Shown: in pieces, positions 54,994 through 63,630 of the stretch
Layout of the letters: each line of letters starts with the position of its first letter
How positions within the stretch are numbered: the stretch's first letter is position 1
From: JBBQXY01 sp051004815
GTDB lineage: Bacteria > Chloroflexota > Ktedonobacteria > Ktedonobacterales > Ktedonobacteraceae
Length of the DNA stretch: 64,000 nt
Direction of reading: 5' to 3'
Assembly: GCA_051004815.1 (NCBI GenBank)
Contig: JBPCJY010000172.1
Location: forward strand, 1 to 64,000
Notes under the pieces: generated by a model
Database searches by the model: none
What the model was told of the DNA's origin: nothing
Seen by the model: only the letters and a program-made list of their open reading frames with translations
Made by a program: the position numbers and the translations under genes

Positions 54994-56082
54994 TCACGAA
55001 ACAAGCCATTGTGGTGGTGGGAAGGGAGTTGCTGCGTGCTCAATGGGATTTATATCTTCCTCTGCTGCTGTCGGGCTCGTGTAGATTGGCAGGATGACAG
55101 AGAACATGCTTCCTTTACCAGGACTACTCGTGACCTCGATGTGTCCACTGTGTCGCTCAACGATGTGTTGGCAGAGATAGAGTCCTAAGCCGATACTGGA
55201 ATGTATACCAGGTTGGACTTCAGCTTCGGGGCCGCGATAGAATTGCTCAAAAATATGAGGTAGTACCTCTTCTGCGATGCCAACTCCCATATCGCATACG
55301 CTGATGATAGCCTCATCCCCTGATTGTTGCAACGCAACTATGATGGGGGAGTCATTTGGTGAATATTTGCGGGCATTAGAGAGCAGATGAATCAGCACCT
55401 GGCTGATGCGCTCATTGTCTACATTGACTGCGATGGCCTCTTGATTGCACTCAAAAGTGAGCGTAAGACCTGCTCCAACAGTATACGCATCCAGCACTTG
55501 CTGGCACAACTCAACCAGGTTGCAAGGAGCAGGGTGCAAAACATACTCGTTGGACTTGATGAGCGTGCAATCGAATAAGTCACGGACGAGCGCGTCCATG
55601 ACCTCGTTAGTTGCCAGGAGTTCACGCGTTCGCAGCTCCACCAATTGCTCCATTCTTTCATTATGCAATTGCAAAGCCTCTTGTTGCTCCTGTACCTGCC
55701 GTCGCAATTGGCGTGCTTGAATGGCCCGATGGAGCGCGGCTACGAAGTAGACACGATCAATTGGCTTCTGGATGAAATCGTAAGCTCCGCCGCGCAGTGC
55801 CTGGGTAATAAGCCCTTGGTCTGCATGGCCGGTAATGAGCAGCGTCGGTACATCAGGGCGCATTTCTTGTATTTTCGTCAGGAGTTCTAATCCATCCATG
55901 CCGGGCATCTTGATATCACTCACGATAGCATCGTAATCATGTTCCTGGATCTGCTCGATCGCTCCCAATGCTGTGTCAGATGTATCTACTTGTACACCAT
56001 GGATGCGTAGTGCCATCATGTGAGGAAGTGCTTGTAGGAGCGTTGCGTCATCATCAACGAGTAAAATATGCGGTGCGTTCAT
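54994..56082 (-). CDS. Receiver-HATPase hybrid protein lacking the phosphoacceptor histidine region
   Basis: This 362-residue protein has an N-terminal receiver (1 to about 120; ILLVDDDATLLQ, phosphoacceptor Asp in AIVSDIKMPGMDG, FIQKPI). A coiled coil (about 125-160, RRQVQEQQEALQLHNERMEQ) leads to an HATPase domain (about 215-335; LIHLLSNARKYS, VCDMGVGIAEEV, SSIGLGLYLCQHIV). Between the coil and the ATPase the second dimerisation helix is recognisable (LVRDLFDCTLIKSNE). The first helix with H-E-x-R-T/P is absent; ELLATNEVMDA runs directly into it. It probably cannot autophosphorylate on His and may act as an ATP-binding scaffold. No other signalling gene is adjacent. Confidence 0.85.
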   Translation of the reverse strand: MNAPHILLVDDDATLLQALPHMMALRIHGVQVDTSDTALGAIEQIQEHDYDAIVSDIKMPGMDGLELLTKIQEMRPDVPTLLITGHADQGLITQALRGGAYDFIQKPIDRVYFVAALHRAIQARQLRRQVQEQQEALQLHNERMEQLVELRTRELLATNEVMDALVRDLFDCTLIKSNEYVLHPAPCNLVELCQQVLDAYTVGAGLTLTFECNQEAIAVNVDNERISQVLIHLLSNARKYSPNDSPIIVALQQSGDEAIISVCDMGVGIAEEVLPHIFEQFYRGPEAEVQPGIHSSIGLGLYLCQHIVERHSGHIEVTSSPGKGSMFSVILPIYTSPTAAEEDINPIEHAATPFPPPQWLVS

Positions 56083-56223
56083 TCAGCTCTCCTCCGTAAT
56101 GTTCCCAGTGAAGCGAGAGTTGGTCTTCATTTCCCCCACCTGGGTAAACAACTATTTTCCCTAACACGGTTGAAGGTAGCTCCTCCGTTTCATTTCGTGT
56201 TTGGATAGCAAGAACGCTCGTAT

Positions 56224-57444
56224 CTACCTGCATAATAGCGCATCGGACATGATCGCGATCAAAACCATGCCCAGACAGAGCAACGTCACGCCTGTCCACC
56301 CGGCCCATTCCAGGGCGAAACCTGGGAGCACCGCCCCGAAGCTGCCACCAAAGTAGTAGAGCGAGAGGTACATAGAAGCCGCCGTCCCTTTGGCCGTTGT
56401 GGTCTGCTCGCCCAGGTAGAGGTTGACTGCTGGCACAGTGGCGAACATGCCCAATGCCAGCAAACCAAGGCCAAATATGACCACGGGAAGTATGGGGATA
56501 AGCGTAATCAACAGCCCGATAGCGGCTAACCCCATGCTAAAGGCGATAGCTTTGCGTGATCCGATGCGTAACGCCAGTGCCCCGGCGGCAGGTGAAAAGA
56601 TACCGGTGAGCCAGAGTAGGTAGACCAGGCCAAGCGCGATGGTTGGAAGGTTGAAATGTGGCCCGGTCAGATAGTAGGGGAGGTAGGTAAACGTTCCGAT
56701 GAAGCCAAAGAAGAGCGTGAAGCCAATAATAAATGCCCCCACCAGGCGTCGATTGTGCAGGTGCAGCCACATGTCGCGCAGTGTCTGACGCAAGAATTCG
56801 CCACGCGATGTGCTGATGGAATGTGTAATCAGCGCGGGCAGCTTCTTTTTCGCGTTCGTTTCGGGCAAAAACCGCCACATGAACATTGCTGCGATCAACG
56901 TGGGTAAGGTGAACGCCTCCATTGCGATGCGCCAATCAAACCAACCTGTCAGGGCGGCACTGCCCACCCGCGCAAACAATCCCCCCAACGTCAGCCCACT
57001 GACATAGATGCCCATTGCTAAGCCGCGCCCTTTCCCCTCAAATTCCTCGTTGACATAAGGAATAGCCACGCTGGTCAGGCCAGGCATCAACAATCCCTGC
57101 AAAGTACGCAACACGACGAGCGCAGTAAAATTGGGCGCGAAACCACACAAGAGTGTGGGAATGATGACGAGGAAACTAGCCCCCACCATCACAGCTTTGC
57201 GCCCAACACGATCCGACAATGGGCCATAGAAGAGCGAACCGACTGCTACTGCCAGCACAAGTAAGGATACGGTCAAACCAGCCGTAGGTGCGCTAATAGA
57301 GAAATCTTTGCTGAATACTGGCAGGATAGCCTGTGTAGTATACATATTGGCAAAGATAAAGGCTGGTGCGAGAAAGAGCGTTACCAGTGCCCACAACCTT
57401 GGCTGCTTCTGGTCTACGATAGCTGTTGAACTGGCACTGGACAT
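56224..57444 (-). CDS. MFS transporter
   Basis: This 406-residue major facilitator has about 12 helices. The loop 2-3 motif is GPLSDRVGRKAVMVG. It resembles the AraJ/YnfM drug or sugar efflux group. The substrate is unknown. AGGAAA lies before the ATG. It sits 24 bases downstream of the leucine-dehydrogenase-type gene and is probably co-transcribed. Confidence 0.9.
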   Translation of the reverse strand: MSSASSTAIVDQKQPRLWALVTLFLAPAFIFANMYTTQAILPVFSKDFSISAPTAGLTVSLLVLAVAVGSLFYGPLSDRVGRKAVMVGASFLVIIPTLLCGFAPNFTALVVLRTLQGLLMPGLTSVAIPYVNEEFEGKGRGLAMGIYVSGLTLGGLFARVGSAALTGWFDWRIAMEAFTLPTLIAAMFMWRFLPETNAKKKLPALITHSISTSRGEFLRQTLRDMWLHLHNRRLVGAFIIGFTLFFGFIGTFTYLPYYLTGPHFNLPTIALGLVYLLWLTGIFSPAAGALALRIGSRKAIAFSMGLAAIGLLITLIPILPVVIFGLGLLALGMFATVPAVNLYLGEQTTTAKGTAASMYLSLYYFGGSFGAVLPGFALEWAGWTGVTLLCLGMVLIAIMSDALLCR

Positions 57445-57468
57445 GGAGCGTTTCCTTTCCTCGAAATG

Positions 57469-58557
57469 TTATAAACTGTTCCCATTGGAAAGCATTTTCA
57501 CCTGGCGCATCATTGCTATATGTTGTTCGGCGACCACATCGGCGGCGCGATAAGTGGGAATGTGTTGCTCCATCGCGATGGCGATGATAGTGCTCATGGT
57601 TTTATAGATGCGTGAGACTTTATCCATCGCTCGCTGACGATTGAAACCACCAGGGGAGAAGCTATCCAGGCTGCTGACAACGCCTCCCGCGTTGACAATG
57701 TAGTCAGGGGCGTACAATATCTCCTTTTGAGCTAGCAGATCGCCATGGCGATCTTCAGCCAACTGGTTGTTGGCCGACCCACAGACAATCTTGCAGCGCA
57801 GTTGAGCAAGGGTCTGATCATTGAGAATCGCCCCCATGGCACACGGACTAAATACATCTACATCAAGCCCCACTATTTCATCTGGTTGCACCACCTTCAC
57901 GTTATATTGTGAGGCCACCGCACTGACCTTTTCCTGGTCTACATCGGCAATGGTCACTGTTGCTCCAGCCTCAACTAGATGTCGTACCAGCTCTTTCCCC
58001 ACGGCTCCTACCCCTTGAATGGCGACCGTGCGTCCTTGTGTGAGTGGACTGCCATAAACCACGCGCAGACAGGCCCGCATCCCCTGGAAGACGCCGAAGG
58101 CCGTAGCGGGCGCACTATCACCGGGTCCTCCCATCGCTTCAGGAACAGTGACGACATACGGTGACTCGCTCCGCATGATCTCCATGTCGCTCAGCGTCGT
58201 GCCGACATCTTCGCCTGTTAAATAGAGGCCGCCGAGCCGATTGATAAAACGTGCCAGCCCACGGAGCATTCCCTCAGTCTTATCACGTTTGGGATCGCCG
58301 AGAATCACACATTTGCCCCCTCCATAGGGAAGACCAATAGCCGCGCATTTGTAGGTCATGCCACGAGCAAGCCGTACCGCATCTTGAATGGCGTCGGCTT
58401 CGCTTTCATAAGGCCACATACGAATGCCACCAGACGCTGGTCCTAACGTGGTGTCATGTATGACGATAATTGCCCGCAGTCCAAGCGTTTTTTCCTGGCA
58501 GAAGATGATGTTTTCGTAGTCATGGCTTTCCATCAGGTCAAAAATACCATTGTCCAT
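57469..58557 (-). CDS. Leucine dehydrogenase-like Glu/Leu/Phe/Val dehydrogenase
   Basis: This 362-residue NAD-dependent amino acid dehydrogenase has GPASGGIRMWPY and the catalytic Lys motif LPYGGGKCVILGDP. DVGTTLSDMEIMR and GVGAVGKELVRHLVEAG complete the fold. Length and motifs fit leucine/valine dehydrogenases rather than glutamate dehydrogenase. It would deaminate branched-chain amino acids. The ATG at 58557 lies nine bases after GAGGAG; upstream in-frame codons to 58620 have no such site. Confidence 0.88.
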   Translation of the reverse strand: MDNGIFDLMESHDYENIIFCQEKTLGLRAIIVIHDTTLGPASGGIRMWPYESEADAIQDAVRLARGMTYKCAAIGLPYGGGKCVILGDPKRDKTEGMLRGLARFINRLGGLYLTGEDVGTTLSDMEIMRSESPYVVTVPEAMGGPGDSAPATAFGVFQGMRACLRVVYGSPLTQGRTVAIQGVGAVGKELVRHLVEAGATVTIADVDQEKVSAVASQYNVKVVQPDEIVGLDVDVFSPCAMGAILNDQTLAQLRCKIVCGSANNQLAEDRHGDLLAQKEILYAPDYIVNAGGVVSSLDSFSPGGFNRQRAMDKVSRIYKTMSTIIAIAMEQHIPTYRAADVVAEQHIAMMRQVKMLSNGNSL

Positions 58558-58670
58558 TGTAAAGTGCTCCTCGCATTGTTGAACGTATTGGTCAGTAATA
58601 AACATGCTACAACATATCACATCTGATACAATGTCCAGAAGAACAGTTTGTCAAGGAGGAGAACCATCGT

Positions 58671-59609
58671 ATGGACATCTATCGCGCACTTAACGCGGAT
58701 GTGCCGCTCTCGCTTTTCACGATATTGCATCAAACCGCCCCTACTCTTTCACGCGAGGAGTACGAGCAACTGGTCAAAACTTTACATAACGATGTAAGCA
58801 CACAGACCGAGTCACTTGGCAATGAACTCCTGAAGTGGCAACAGAAGCAGTATCTTGAACAAGCGGAAGAGATGGGGCGCAAACTGCAACGCCTGGGCTT
58901 CCTCTCAGAAGACGTAGATACCGCACAATTACAAGATGTCTTGCTACAAGACTATCATCGAATGGGGAGCCGTATCGGTTCGCGGTCGCTGGTAGGACTA
59001 CTGGGAGCAGCAGAAATCGTTCTTGATGAGGCAAAGCCTGTTGACGCTGAATTGGCTCACCTTGCTGACACAGGTCAGCGATATTTAGCCACTCTGGGGT
59101 TCAAACAGGGGCTTGGTATGATGCACGAATCCTGTCTGCTCTTTCGCGGTTCTGTGCATTACGACATAATAGAGCACCTGGTACGTAATCGTACGGAGCT
59201 GCAACAAGGAAAATATGCTAAATCTCTGGCTCATATTCTGCATATGGCGATCAGTGCGTATGACCTGGTCTATCAGACAGGAGAAGGTCTGTCCGCCGAA
59301 CCAAACGAGGATGTGCCAATGCAGCAGGTCGCCTTTGCCATAAATAAAGGGAATATACCCTATAGCCTGTTCCGTCGGAATATATCTAACATGATGGAAG
59401 ATGTAGGTGAACATGTCCTCGTTTTTCACGCCTCGTTCTGGCAACGTAAACTCGGTCTGGGCATTGGCAAAGAATTTGTGTTGCGCTTCCGCCTACTTGC
59501 TGGCGAGGAACACCTGCGTTCCCTCATAGATGCTCTACAGAAGATGGGTACAGCAGGCAAAGAGGTGGTGTTACAGGGAGCGTTGATGGTGGGTAAGCGC
59601 ATAGTATGA
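58671..59609 (+). CDS. Hypothetical protein
   Basis: I do not recognise this 312-residue protein. It is mostly predicted helix, without signal peptide, membrane segments or metal motifs. Stretches such as RIGSRSLVGLLGAAEIVLDE and EHVLVFHASFWQRKLGLGIG look conserved. AAGGAGGAG before the ATG supports expression. It is divergent from the leucine-dehydrogenase-type gene, with about 110 bases for two promoters. Confidence 0.7.
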   Translation: MDIYRALNADVPLSLFTILHQTAPTLSREEYEQLVKTLHNDVSTQTESLGNELLKWQQKQYLEQAEEMGRKLQRLGFLSEDVDTAQLQDVLLQDYHRMGSRIGSRSLVGLLGAAEIVLDEAKPVDAELAHLADTGQRYLATLGFKQGLGMMHESCLLFRGSVHYDIIEHLVRNRTELQQGKYAKSLAHILHMAISAYDLVYQTGEGLSAEPNEDVPMQQVAFAINKGNIPYSLFRRNISNMMEDVGEHVLVFHASFWQRKLGLGIGKEFVLRFRLLAGEEHLRSLIDALQKMGTAGKEVVLQGALMVGKRIV

Positions 59610-59663
59610 AGCATGTAATCGCCTTGAAGCAGAGTATGTGATCTCGGAGACCTTTCAAAACTA

Positions 59664-59692
59664 TTGACAAAACAAGAAATGTAATCTATTAT
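59664..59692 (+). promoter_or_regulatory. Strong promoter before the repeat-protein gene
   Basis: A perfect TTGACA (59664-59669), a 17-base spacer and TATTAT (59687-59692) lie about 75 bases before the ATG at 59769. This is the best promoter match of the window. Confidence 0.65.
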
Positions 59693-59768
59693 TTGCTATA
59701 TGAGTTGTCATTAATTAACATGAATGATAGCATTTTATGCTATCGGCTTGCAAAAAGGAGAATATCCG

Positions 59769-60584
59769 ATGAATGCTGAACGAACGATGGTCCTTGAAAT
59801 GCTAGCGGCTGGTAAGATTACCATTGAACAGGCCAACCAGTTAATCGATGCCCTGGGAGAAACGCCCCTCTCCGCCACAGAGGAAAGGCTCAAACAAGGA
59901 CAACGCTTTGAGAGGAAAGAACCACTTCAAGAGTATCACGAACACCAGGCATACCAGGAAGCACCACGACTTACGCAATTTACGTTTGATCAACTCATCA
60001 TGTTGAGCGAACATGAAGTTGACCCTTCTTATCTCAAGGGGCTACGAGAGGCAGGATTGACAGACCTGACCGTTGAGCAAATTATTGAACTAAACGAGCA
60101 TGAAGTTGATCCTTCTTACATCAAAGCCTTGCGCGAAGGGGGACTATCCAATCTCACTGTTGACCAGATCATTGAGTTAAGTGAACACGAAGTTGATCCA
60201 GCATACTTGATGAAGCTTCATGAGGGAGGCGTATTTGACCTCACCGTTGACCAAATTAATGAATTGAGCGACCATGATATTAAACCGGCTTATATCAAAG
60301 CCTTGCGGGAAGCCGGATTAAATGACCTCACCTTTGAAGAGATCATCGAATTGAGCGACCACGGAGTAAAGCCCTCCTACATCAATCGATTACGTGAAGC
60401 CGGGTTAATCGCTCTTACTGTTGACCAAATTAATGAATTGAGCGACCATGATATTAAACCGGCTTATATCAAAGCCTTGCAGGAAGCCGGGTTAAGTGGT
60501 CTTACTGTTGACGAAATCATCGAATTGAGTGAGCGCGAAGTTGATCCTTCCTACCTCAAGGCTCTACGAGGCATATCAGGTTGA
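59769..60584 (+). CDS. SHOCT-like protein with tandem 27-residue repeats
   Basis: This 271-residue protein begins with a SHOCT-like helix pair (MVLEMLAAGKITIEQANQLI), as in YvlB/LiaX-type envelope-stress proteins. A charged linker follows. From about residue 75 come about seven tandem units of 27 residues, consensus LTVDQIIELSEHEVDPSYIK followed by ALREAGL. The same Y-x-x-x-L-R-E-A-G-L/L-x-x-x-x-I-x-E-L pattern occurs C-terminal to some M56/BlaR-like peptidases. No signal or membrane segment is visible. It is 34 bases upstream of the DUF2089-like gene and coupled by position. Confidence 0.8.
   Translation: MNAERTMVLEMLAAGKITIEQANQLIDALGETPLSATEERLKQGQRFERKEPLQEYHEHQAYQEAPRLTQFTFDQLIMLSEHEVDPSYLKGLREAGLTDLTVEQIIELNEHEVDPSYIKALREGGLSNLTVDQIIELSEHEVDPAYLMKLHEGGVFDLTVDQINELSDHDIKPAYIKALREAGLNDLTFEEIIELSDHGVKPSYINRLREAGLIALTVDQINELSDHDIKPAYIKALQEAGLSGLTVDEIIELSEREVDPSYLKALRGISG
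60000..60570 (+). repeat. 81-bp tandem repeat array inside the SHOCT-like gene
   Basis: The coding repeats have an 81-base period. Some units are nearly identical: the stretch ACTGTTGACCAAATTAATGA at about 60417 matches 60243 apart from two bases and continues alike for about 60 bases. This indicates internal duplication of a two-unit block (162 or 174 bases). Confidence 0.8.
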
Positions 60585-60618
60585 CCTTTCCACATTTATT
60601 GGACAAGAGGTGCCATCT

Positions 60619-60987
60619 ATGATGCACCCACTCATCACAAAGGACCCGGTTACTGGTGGAGAACTGATTGTTACCAGGCTAGAATGCCCGGAGAGCAATA
60701 TCGTCATTGAGGGAAGATTTAGTCTTGGCTGGATGGCTCGCTTGACTCCCGAACAGCTTGCCTTCGTGGGTCAGCTAGTCAAACATAAAGGCAACGTTCA
60801 AAAACTATCCGTTGCATTGAATATTGCCTACAATACGGCACGCAATCACCTTGATGATATCATAGACGCTCTGGAGGAAGCTCCATCCAAGCCAAAACAA
60901 CGACCTGAACGCTTGAAAATTTTAGCAATGCTCTCAGCTGGTGAGCTTCCTTTTGAAGCTGCCATGAAATTGCTCACTAATCAGTAA
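60619..60987 (+). CDS. DUF2089-like putative regulator
   Basis: This 122-residue protein matches DUF2089: an N-terminal zinc-ribbon region (DPVTGGELIVTRLECPESN), then IEGRFSLGWMARLTPEQLAF. An HTH-like segment (KHKGNVQKLSVALNIAYNTA) follows. Only one of the usual ribbon cysteines remains, so metal binding is doubtful. The C-terminus (RLKILAMLSAGELPFEAAMK) is a second SHOCT-like motif echoing the upstream protein. DUF2089 genes often neighbour PspC/YvlB-type genes. The ATG at 60619 follows GAGGTG. Confidence 0.82.
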   Translation: MMHPLITKDPVTGGELIVTRLECPESNIVIEGRFSLGWMARLTPEQLAFVGQLVKHKGNVQKLSVALNIAYNTARNHLDDIIDALEEAPSKPKQRPERLKILAMLSAGELPFEAAMKLLTNQ

Positions 60988-61008
60988 TCAGCAGTTCGTA
61001 AGAGGTTT

Positions 61009-61081
61009 AAGAGGTGGATATGGAGGCTGTGGGTTGTGTCGTTACTGGCGACACAACCCACAGCCTCCATATCCACCTCTT
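61009..61081. terminator. 33-bp perfect inverted repeat between convergent genes
   Basis: Bases 61009-61041 and 61049-61081 are perfectly complementary around a 7-base loop (TTACTGG). It lies between the convergent DUF2089-like and YbjQ-like genes and may terminate both. No T run follows and the stem is far longer than the other terminators here. Confidence 0.6.
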
Positions 61082-61095
61082 TCTTGCTGTTTGGA

Positions 61096-61914
61096 TTAAT
61101 CGTTCAGCAAGAGCGAGAGTGCTGGTGCTGGCACCTGGTGGTCATCTGAGATGCTGATCACTGCGGTACCCACGGAGAAGAACTCAATGACGTGCGAACC
61201 CCAGCCATGGCTGCGCTCGCTAATCTGTGTGCCCACTACCCCTTGTGCCGCCAGGCTGATAGCCTCTGCCTGCATGCGCTCCATCGCAAGTTCGCGAGCA
61301 TCATAGAGGCCCTGCGTATAGTTCGTCATCTCGACGTTCTGGCCGACTTGCTTGAACCATTGGCCCATGCCTTGATGAGCGATGTGATACACGCAATTGC
61401 CCATCACCATACCTACGGGACGATAGCCTGTGCGCAGCAGTGTCCAGAAATCCTGACCGGATAGGTCCGAGGTGAACGGCATCCCTTTAGCGTTACGGAA
61501 GGATTGACCGTTACGGGCGCGAATGGCCGTACCAATCGCCACAAACTCGGCCAGGGCCTCGCCCCATTCGTGCTGCGTCACTTCTAGTCGTACACCTACA
61601 ATACCATCTGCCCTCAGCGCGTCAGCCTCTTCCTCCATGCGCGCCATCGCTAGCTCGCGGGCATGATACATAGCTTGTGTCAATACAGTCATTTCCTGGT
61701 TCTGCGTCCAATTTGCTCGTTGATAGCCAATATGGTAGATGGAACTACCAACGACCAGCCCGACGGGATCAAATCCTGCCTCGCGCACCAGCAGAAATTC
61801 GTTGACACTCAGGTCGCTGGTAAAAAGTGCTTTATGGGTCGCGTCACCACGCATAATGTTGAGTCGTTCACGGGCATGGCTTGGTAAATCATTGGGTGGC
61901 ATTTGTTTTGACAT
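61096..61914 (-). CDS. Tandem YbjQ-like (heavy-metal-binding fold) protein
   Basis: This 272-residue protein is built from two copies of one domain (about 28-135 and 145-258). Each begins FTSDLS and has VG.VMGNCVYHI- or VG.VVGSSIYHI-type strands, an ARELAMERM helix, a GIVGV or GVVGT strand, HEWG or HGWG, and E F..(I/V)GTA(V/I). This matches the YbjQ/UPF0145 pentameric fold, whose function is uncertain. No signal peptide is visible. AAGGAG precedes the ATG. A longer paralogue lies 48 bases upstream on the same strand. Confidence 0.82.
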   Translation of the reverse strand: MSKQMPPNDLPSHARERLNIMRGDATHKALFTSDLSVNEFLLVREAGFDPVGLVVGSSIYHIGYQRANWTQNQEMTVLTQAMYHARELAMARMEEEADALRADGIVGVRLEVTQHEWGEALAEFVAIGTAIRARNGQSFRNAKGMPFTSDLSGQDFWTLLRTGYRPVGMVMGNCVYHIAHQGMGQWFKQVGQNVEMTNYTQGLYDARELAMERMQAEAISLAAQGVVGTQISERSHGWGSHVIEFFSVGTAVISISDDHQVPAPALSLLLND

Positions 61915-61962
61915 AAGAACTCCTTCACAGATGTTTCAAGGTATCTGAACAATGTGCAGATA

Positions 61963-62955
61963 TTATTCGTCGCGGAATGTTAGCTCACTGGTTTCGCCGC
62001 GTCGGCCTGGACGCAAGTCGGTTAATGTCAGCGTCGGCTTAGGCGGTGGAATGACGTGATCTTTTTTCACAGACGTGATAGAGGTTCCAATCGCCGCGAA
62101 ATGAACGGATAAATCCATGTAATATTGTGTCGGGTAGTTTTCGCGTTCTTGTTCATACTCAATGACTTTTCGATCATTCTCGATATGCATTCCGACGATG
62201 CCGACCGCGTTAAGCTTGCGGGCCGTGGTCATGATGCGGTTCATTGCCAGGTCTCGCGAAGTATAGAGAGCTTGCGTGAATGGCACAATCTCCTGATTAT
62301 AACCACCGCCGCTGTACCAACCACGCATCTGGTTTGTCAGATTACTGCCCAGAGAGACATAGTACGAGCAGAAGCCGGTCACAACTCCAGTTGGATAGTA
62401 TCCCGCTTGCAGCAATGTCCAGAATTCCTGCCCGGAAAGATCGCTCAGAAAGGGATATTGGGGTACTGGGGTGTTTGGCAGACGAATGGCGGTGCCAATA
62501 GCTGTGTATTCCAGCAAATTCTTACCCCACTCGTAGTTTCTTCGGGCGAAACGCACGCCGATCACGCCGTGAGCTTTCAGCAATACTGCCTCCTGCTGTA
62601 ACCTGCTCAGGGCGAGCTGCGCGGAATGTTGGTGGGCATTGGTTAAGGTGGTCATTTCCGAGGCGGCGGTATTGTAGGTATAGTTGCGTACATACTGCCA
62701 GCCAATTTGATAAATTGAGCTGCCCATGACCTGGCTCAAGGCAACATAGCCCTGGTTACGCATGAGCGAGAACTCGTTGACACTCAAGTCACTAGAAAAG
62801 ATGGGATGGCCGGCTTCTACCTCTTCGTGCAGCCGTCGTTGCGCCTGCGTGGGAAGTCCACCAGCCTCCAATGAACGGCGACTCACTTCTGCCTCTTGTA
62901 GAGCCAGCTGTCTACGCTGCTCTTCCTCCGGCGAGATTCTGTTCCAAAAAGGCAT
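61963..62955 (-). CDS. Tandem YbjQ-like protein, longer paralogue
   Basis: This 330-residue protein has the same two-domain plan as its neighbour (FSSDLSVNEFSLMRNQGYVA, then YPFLSDLSGQEFWTLLQAGY). It adds an N-terminal charged helix (EEEQRRQLALQEAEVSRRSL) and a Pro-rich C-terminus. DLSVNEF and DLSGQ.FWTLL recur in both paralogues, marking first and second domains, so the duplication within the protein came before the gene duplication. It is probably co-transcribed with the short neighbour and the 132-residue gene upstream. Confidence 0.82.
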   Translation of the reverse strand: MPFWNRISPEEEQRRQLALQEAEVSRRSLEAGGLPTQAQRRLHEEVEAGHPIFSSDLSVNEFSLMRNQGYVALSQVMGSSIYQIGWQYVRNYTYNTAASEMTTLTNAHQHSAQLALSRLQQEAVLLKAHGVIGVRFARRNYEWGKNLLEYTAIGTAIRLPNTPVPQYPFLSDLSGQEFWTLLQAGYYPTGVVTGFCSYYVSLGSNLTNQMRGWYSGGGYNQEIVPFTQALYTSRDLAMNRIMTTARKLNAVGIVGMHIENDRKVIEYEQERENYPTQYYMDLSVHFAAIGTSITSVKKDHVIPPPKPTLTLTDLRPGRRGETSELTFRDE

Positions 62956-62990
62956 AACGGTCTCTTTCTCTAAAAAAAGCTCTCGCCCGG

Positions 62991-63389
62991 TTATTGCAAT
63001 AGAAATCGTTCAAGAGCTATACGAGCCTGTGCATTGTTTGCCGCGACATCAGCTAAGGCCCCTGCCAGTTCTTCAATCCATAGTTCCATAGGCACCTGGT
63101 CTGTCTTAAGAACGATGCCGCGCACAATTTTTGCGCGTTGAGTGAGGACGGGTCCCTGTCGTTCCCGGCTAATGCGATACTGGTAATCGCCCAGGTTGAC
63201 GGTAATCTCTTTGACCGGGTGCTCACGAGAAAATAGGCCGCTATGGCGTGTCACTATCGTCTGATTGGGCAGTGAACCAGACAATTTGCTGGCCAGTGCT
63301 TCCAGAAATGCCTTAACATCGGTGCTATCAGATCGAAGTGATGCGGCAAGCATCTCCATTTGCAATGGCTCACCTAATTCGTCATGCAT
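62991..63389 (-). CDS. Hypothetical protein of the YbjQ/PspA neighbourhood
   Basis: This 132-residue protein is not recognised. It looks cytosolic and alpha/beta (FLEALASKLSGSLPNQTIVT, ITVNLGDYQYRISRERQG, LWIEELAGALADVAANNAQA). The ATG at 63389 lies six bases after GGAG. The frame extends to 63692, but that part overlaps the pspA start and has no site. It is the first gene of the minus-strand trio and divergent from pspA. Confidence 0.68.
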   Translation of the reverse strand: MHDELGEPLQMEMLAASLRSDSTDVKAFLEALASKLSGSLPNQTIVTRHSGLFSREHPVKEITVNLGDYQYRISRERQGPVLTQRAKIVRGIVLKTDQVPMELWIEELAGALADVAANNAQARIALERFLLQ

Positions 63390-63429
63390 CCTTCGCTCCT
63401 TCCTGGTTGAACATACGTCATTTTTATGT

Positions 63430-63573
63430 ATTATAGCATGTTGTGGTTTCTCAAGAGTTCCCCAGAAAACTTTCCCTTGCACCGTTTTACCGCAGCAGGC
63501 TGCGAAACAGTGAATTTGAGTCTTCACAATCTCTGCGTTTATGTTATCATAAGAATGAACGCAGTGATACAAT
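63430..63573. promoter_or_regulatory. Divergent promoters of the minus-strand trio and pspA
   Basis: On the minus strand TGC-TATAAT (63430-63435) is an extended -10 for the 132-residue gene. On the plus strand TTATCA (63544-63549), 18 bases and TACAAT (63568-63573) precede pspA. Shared control of both directions is plausible. Confidence 0.4.
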
Positions 63574-63630
63574 AATAATAAAATATGTGCAAATGCATTT
63601 GTCACTCTGTACCAATAAGGAGGAACACCA

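Noticed and set aside
56054..56308. 84-codon minus-strand frame between the MFS gene and the receiver-kinase hybrid
   Set aside because: No binding site at any start; it overlaps both neighbours, although its composition is not obviously random.
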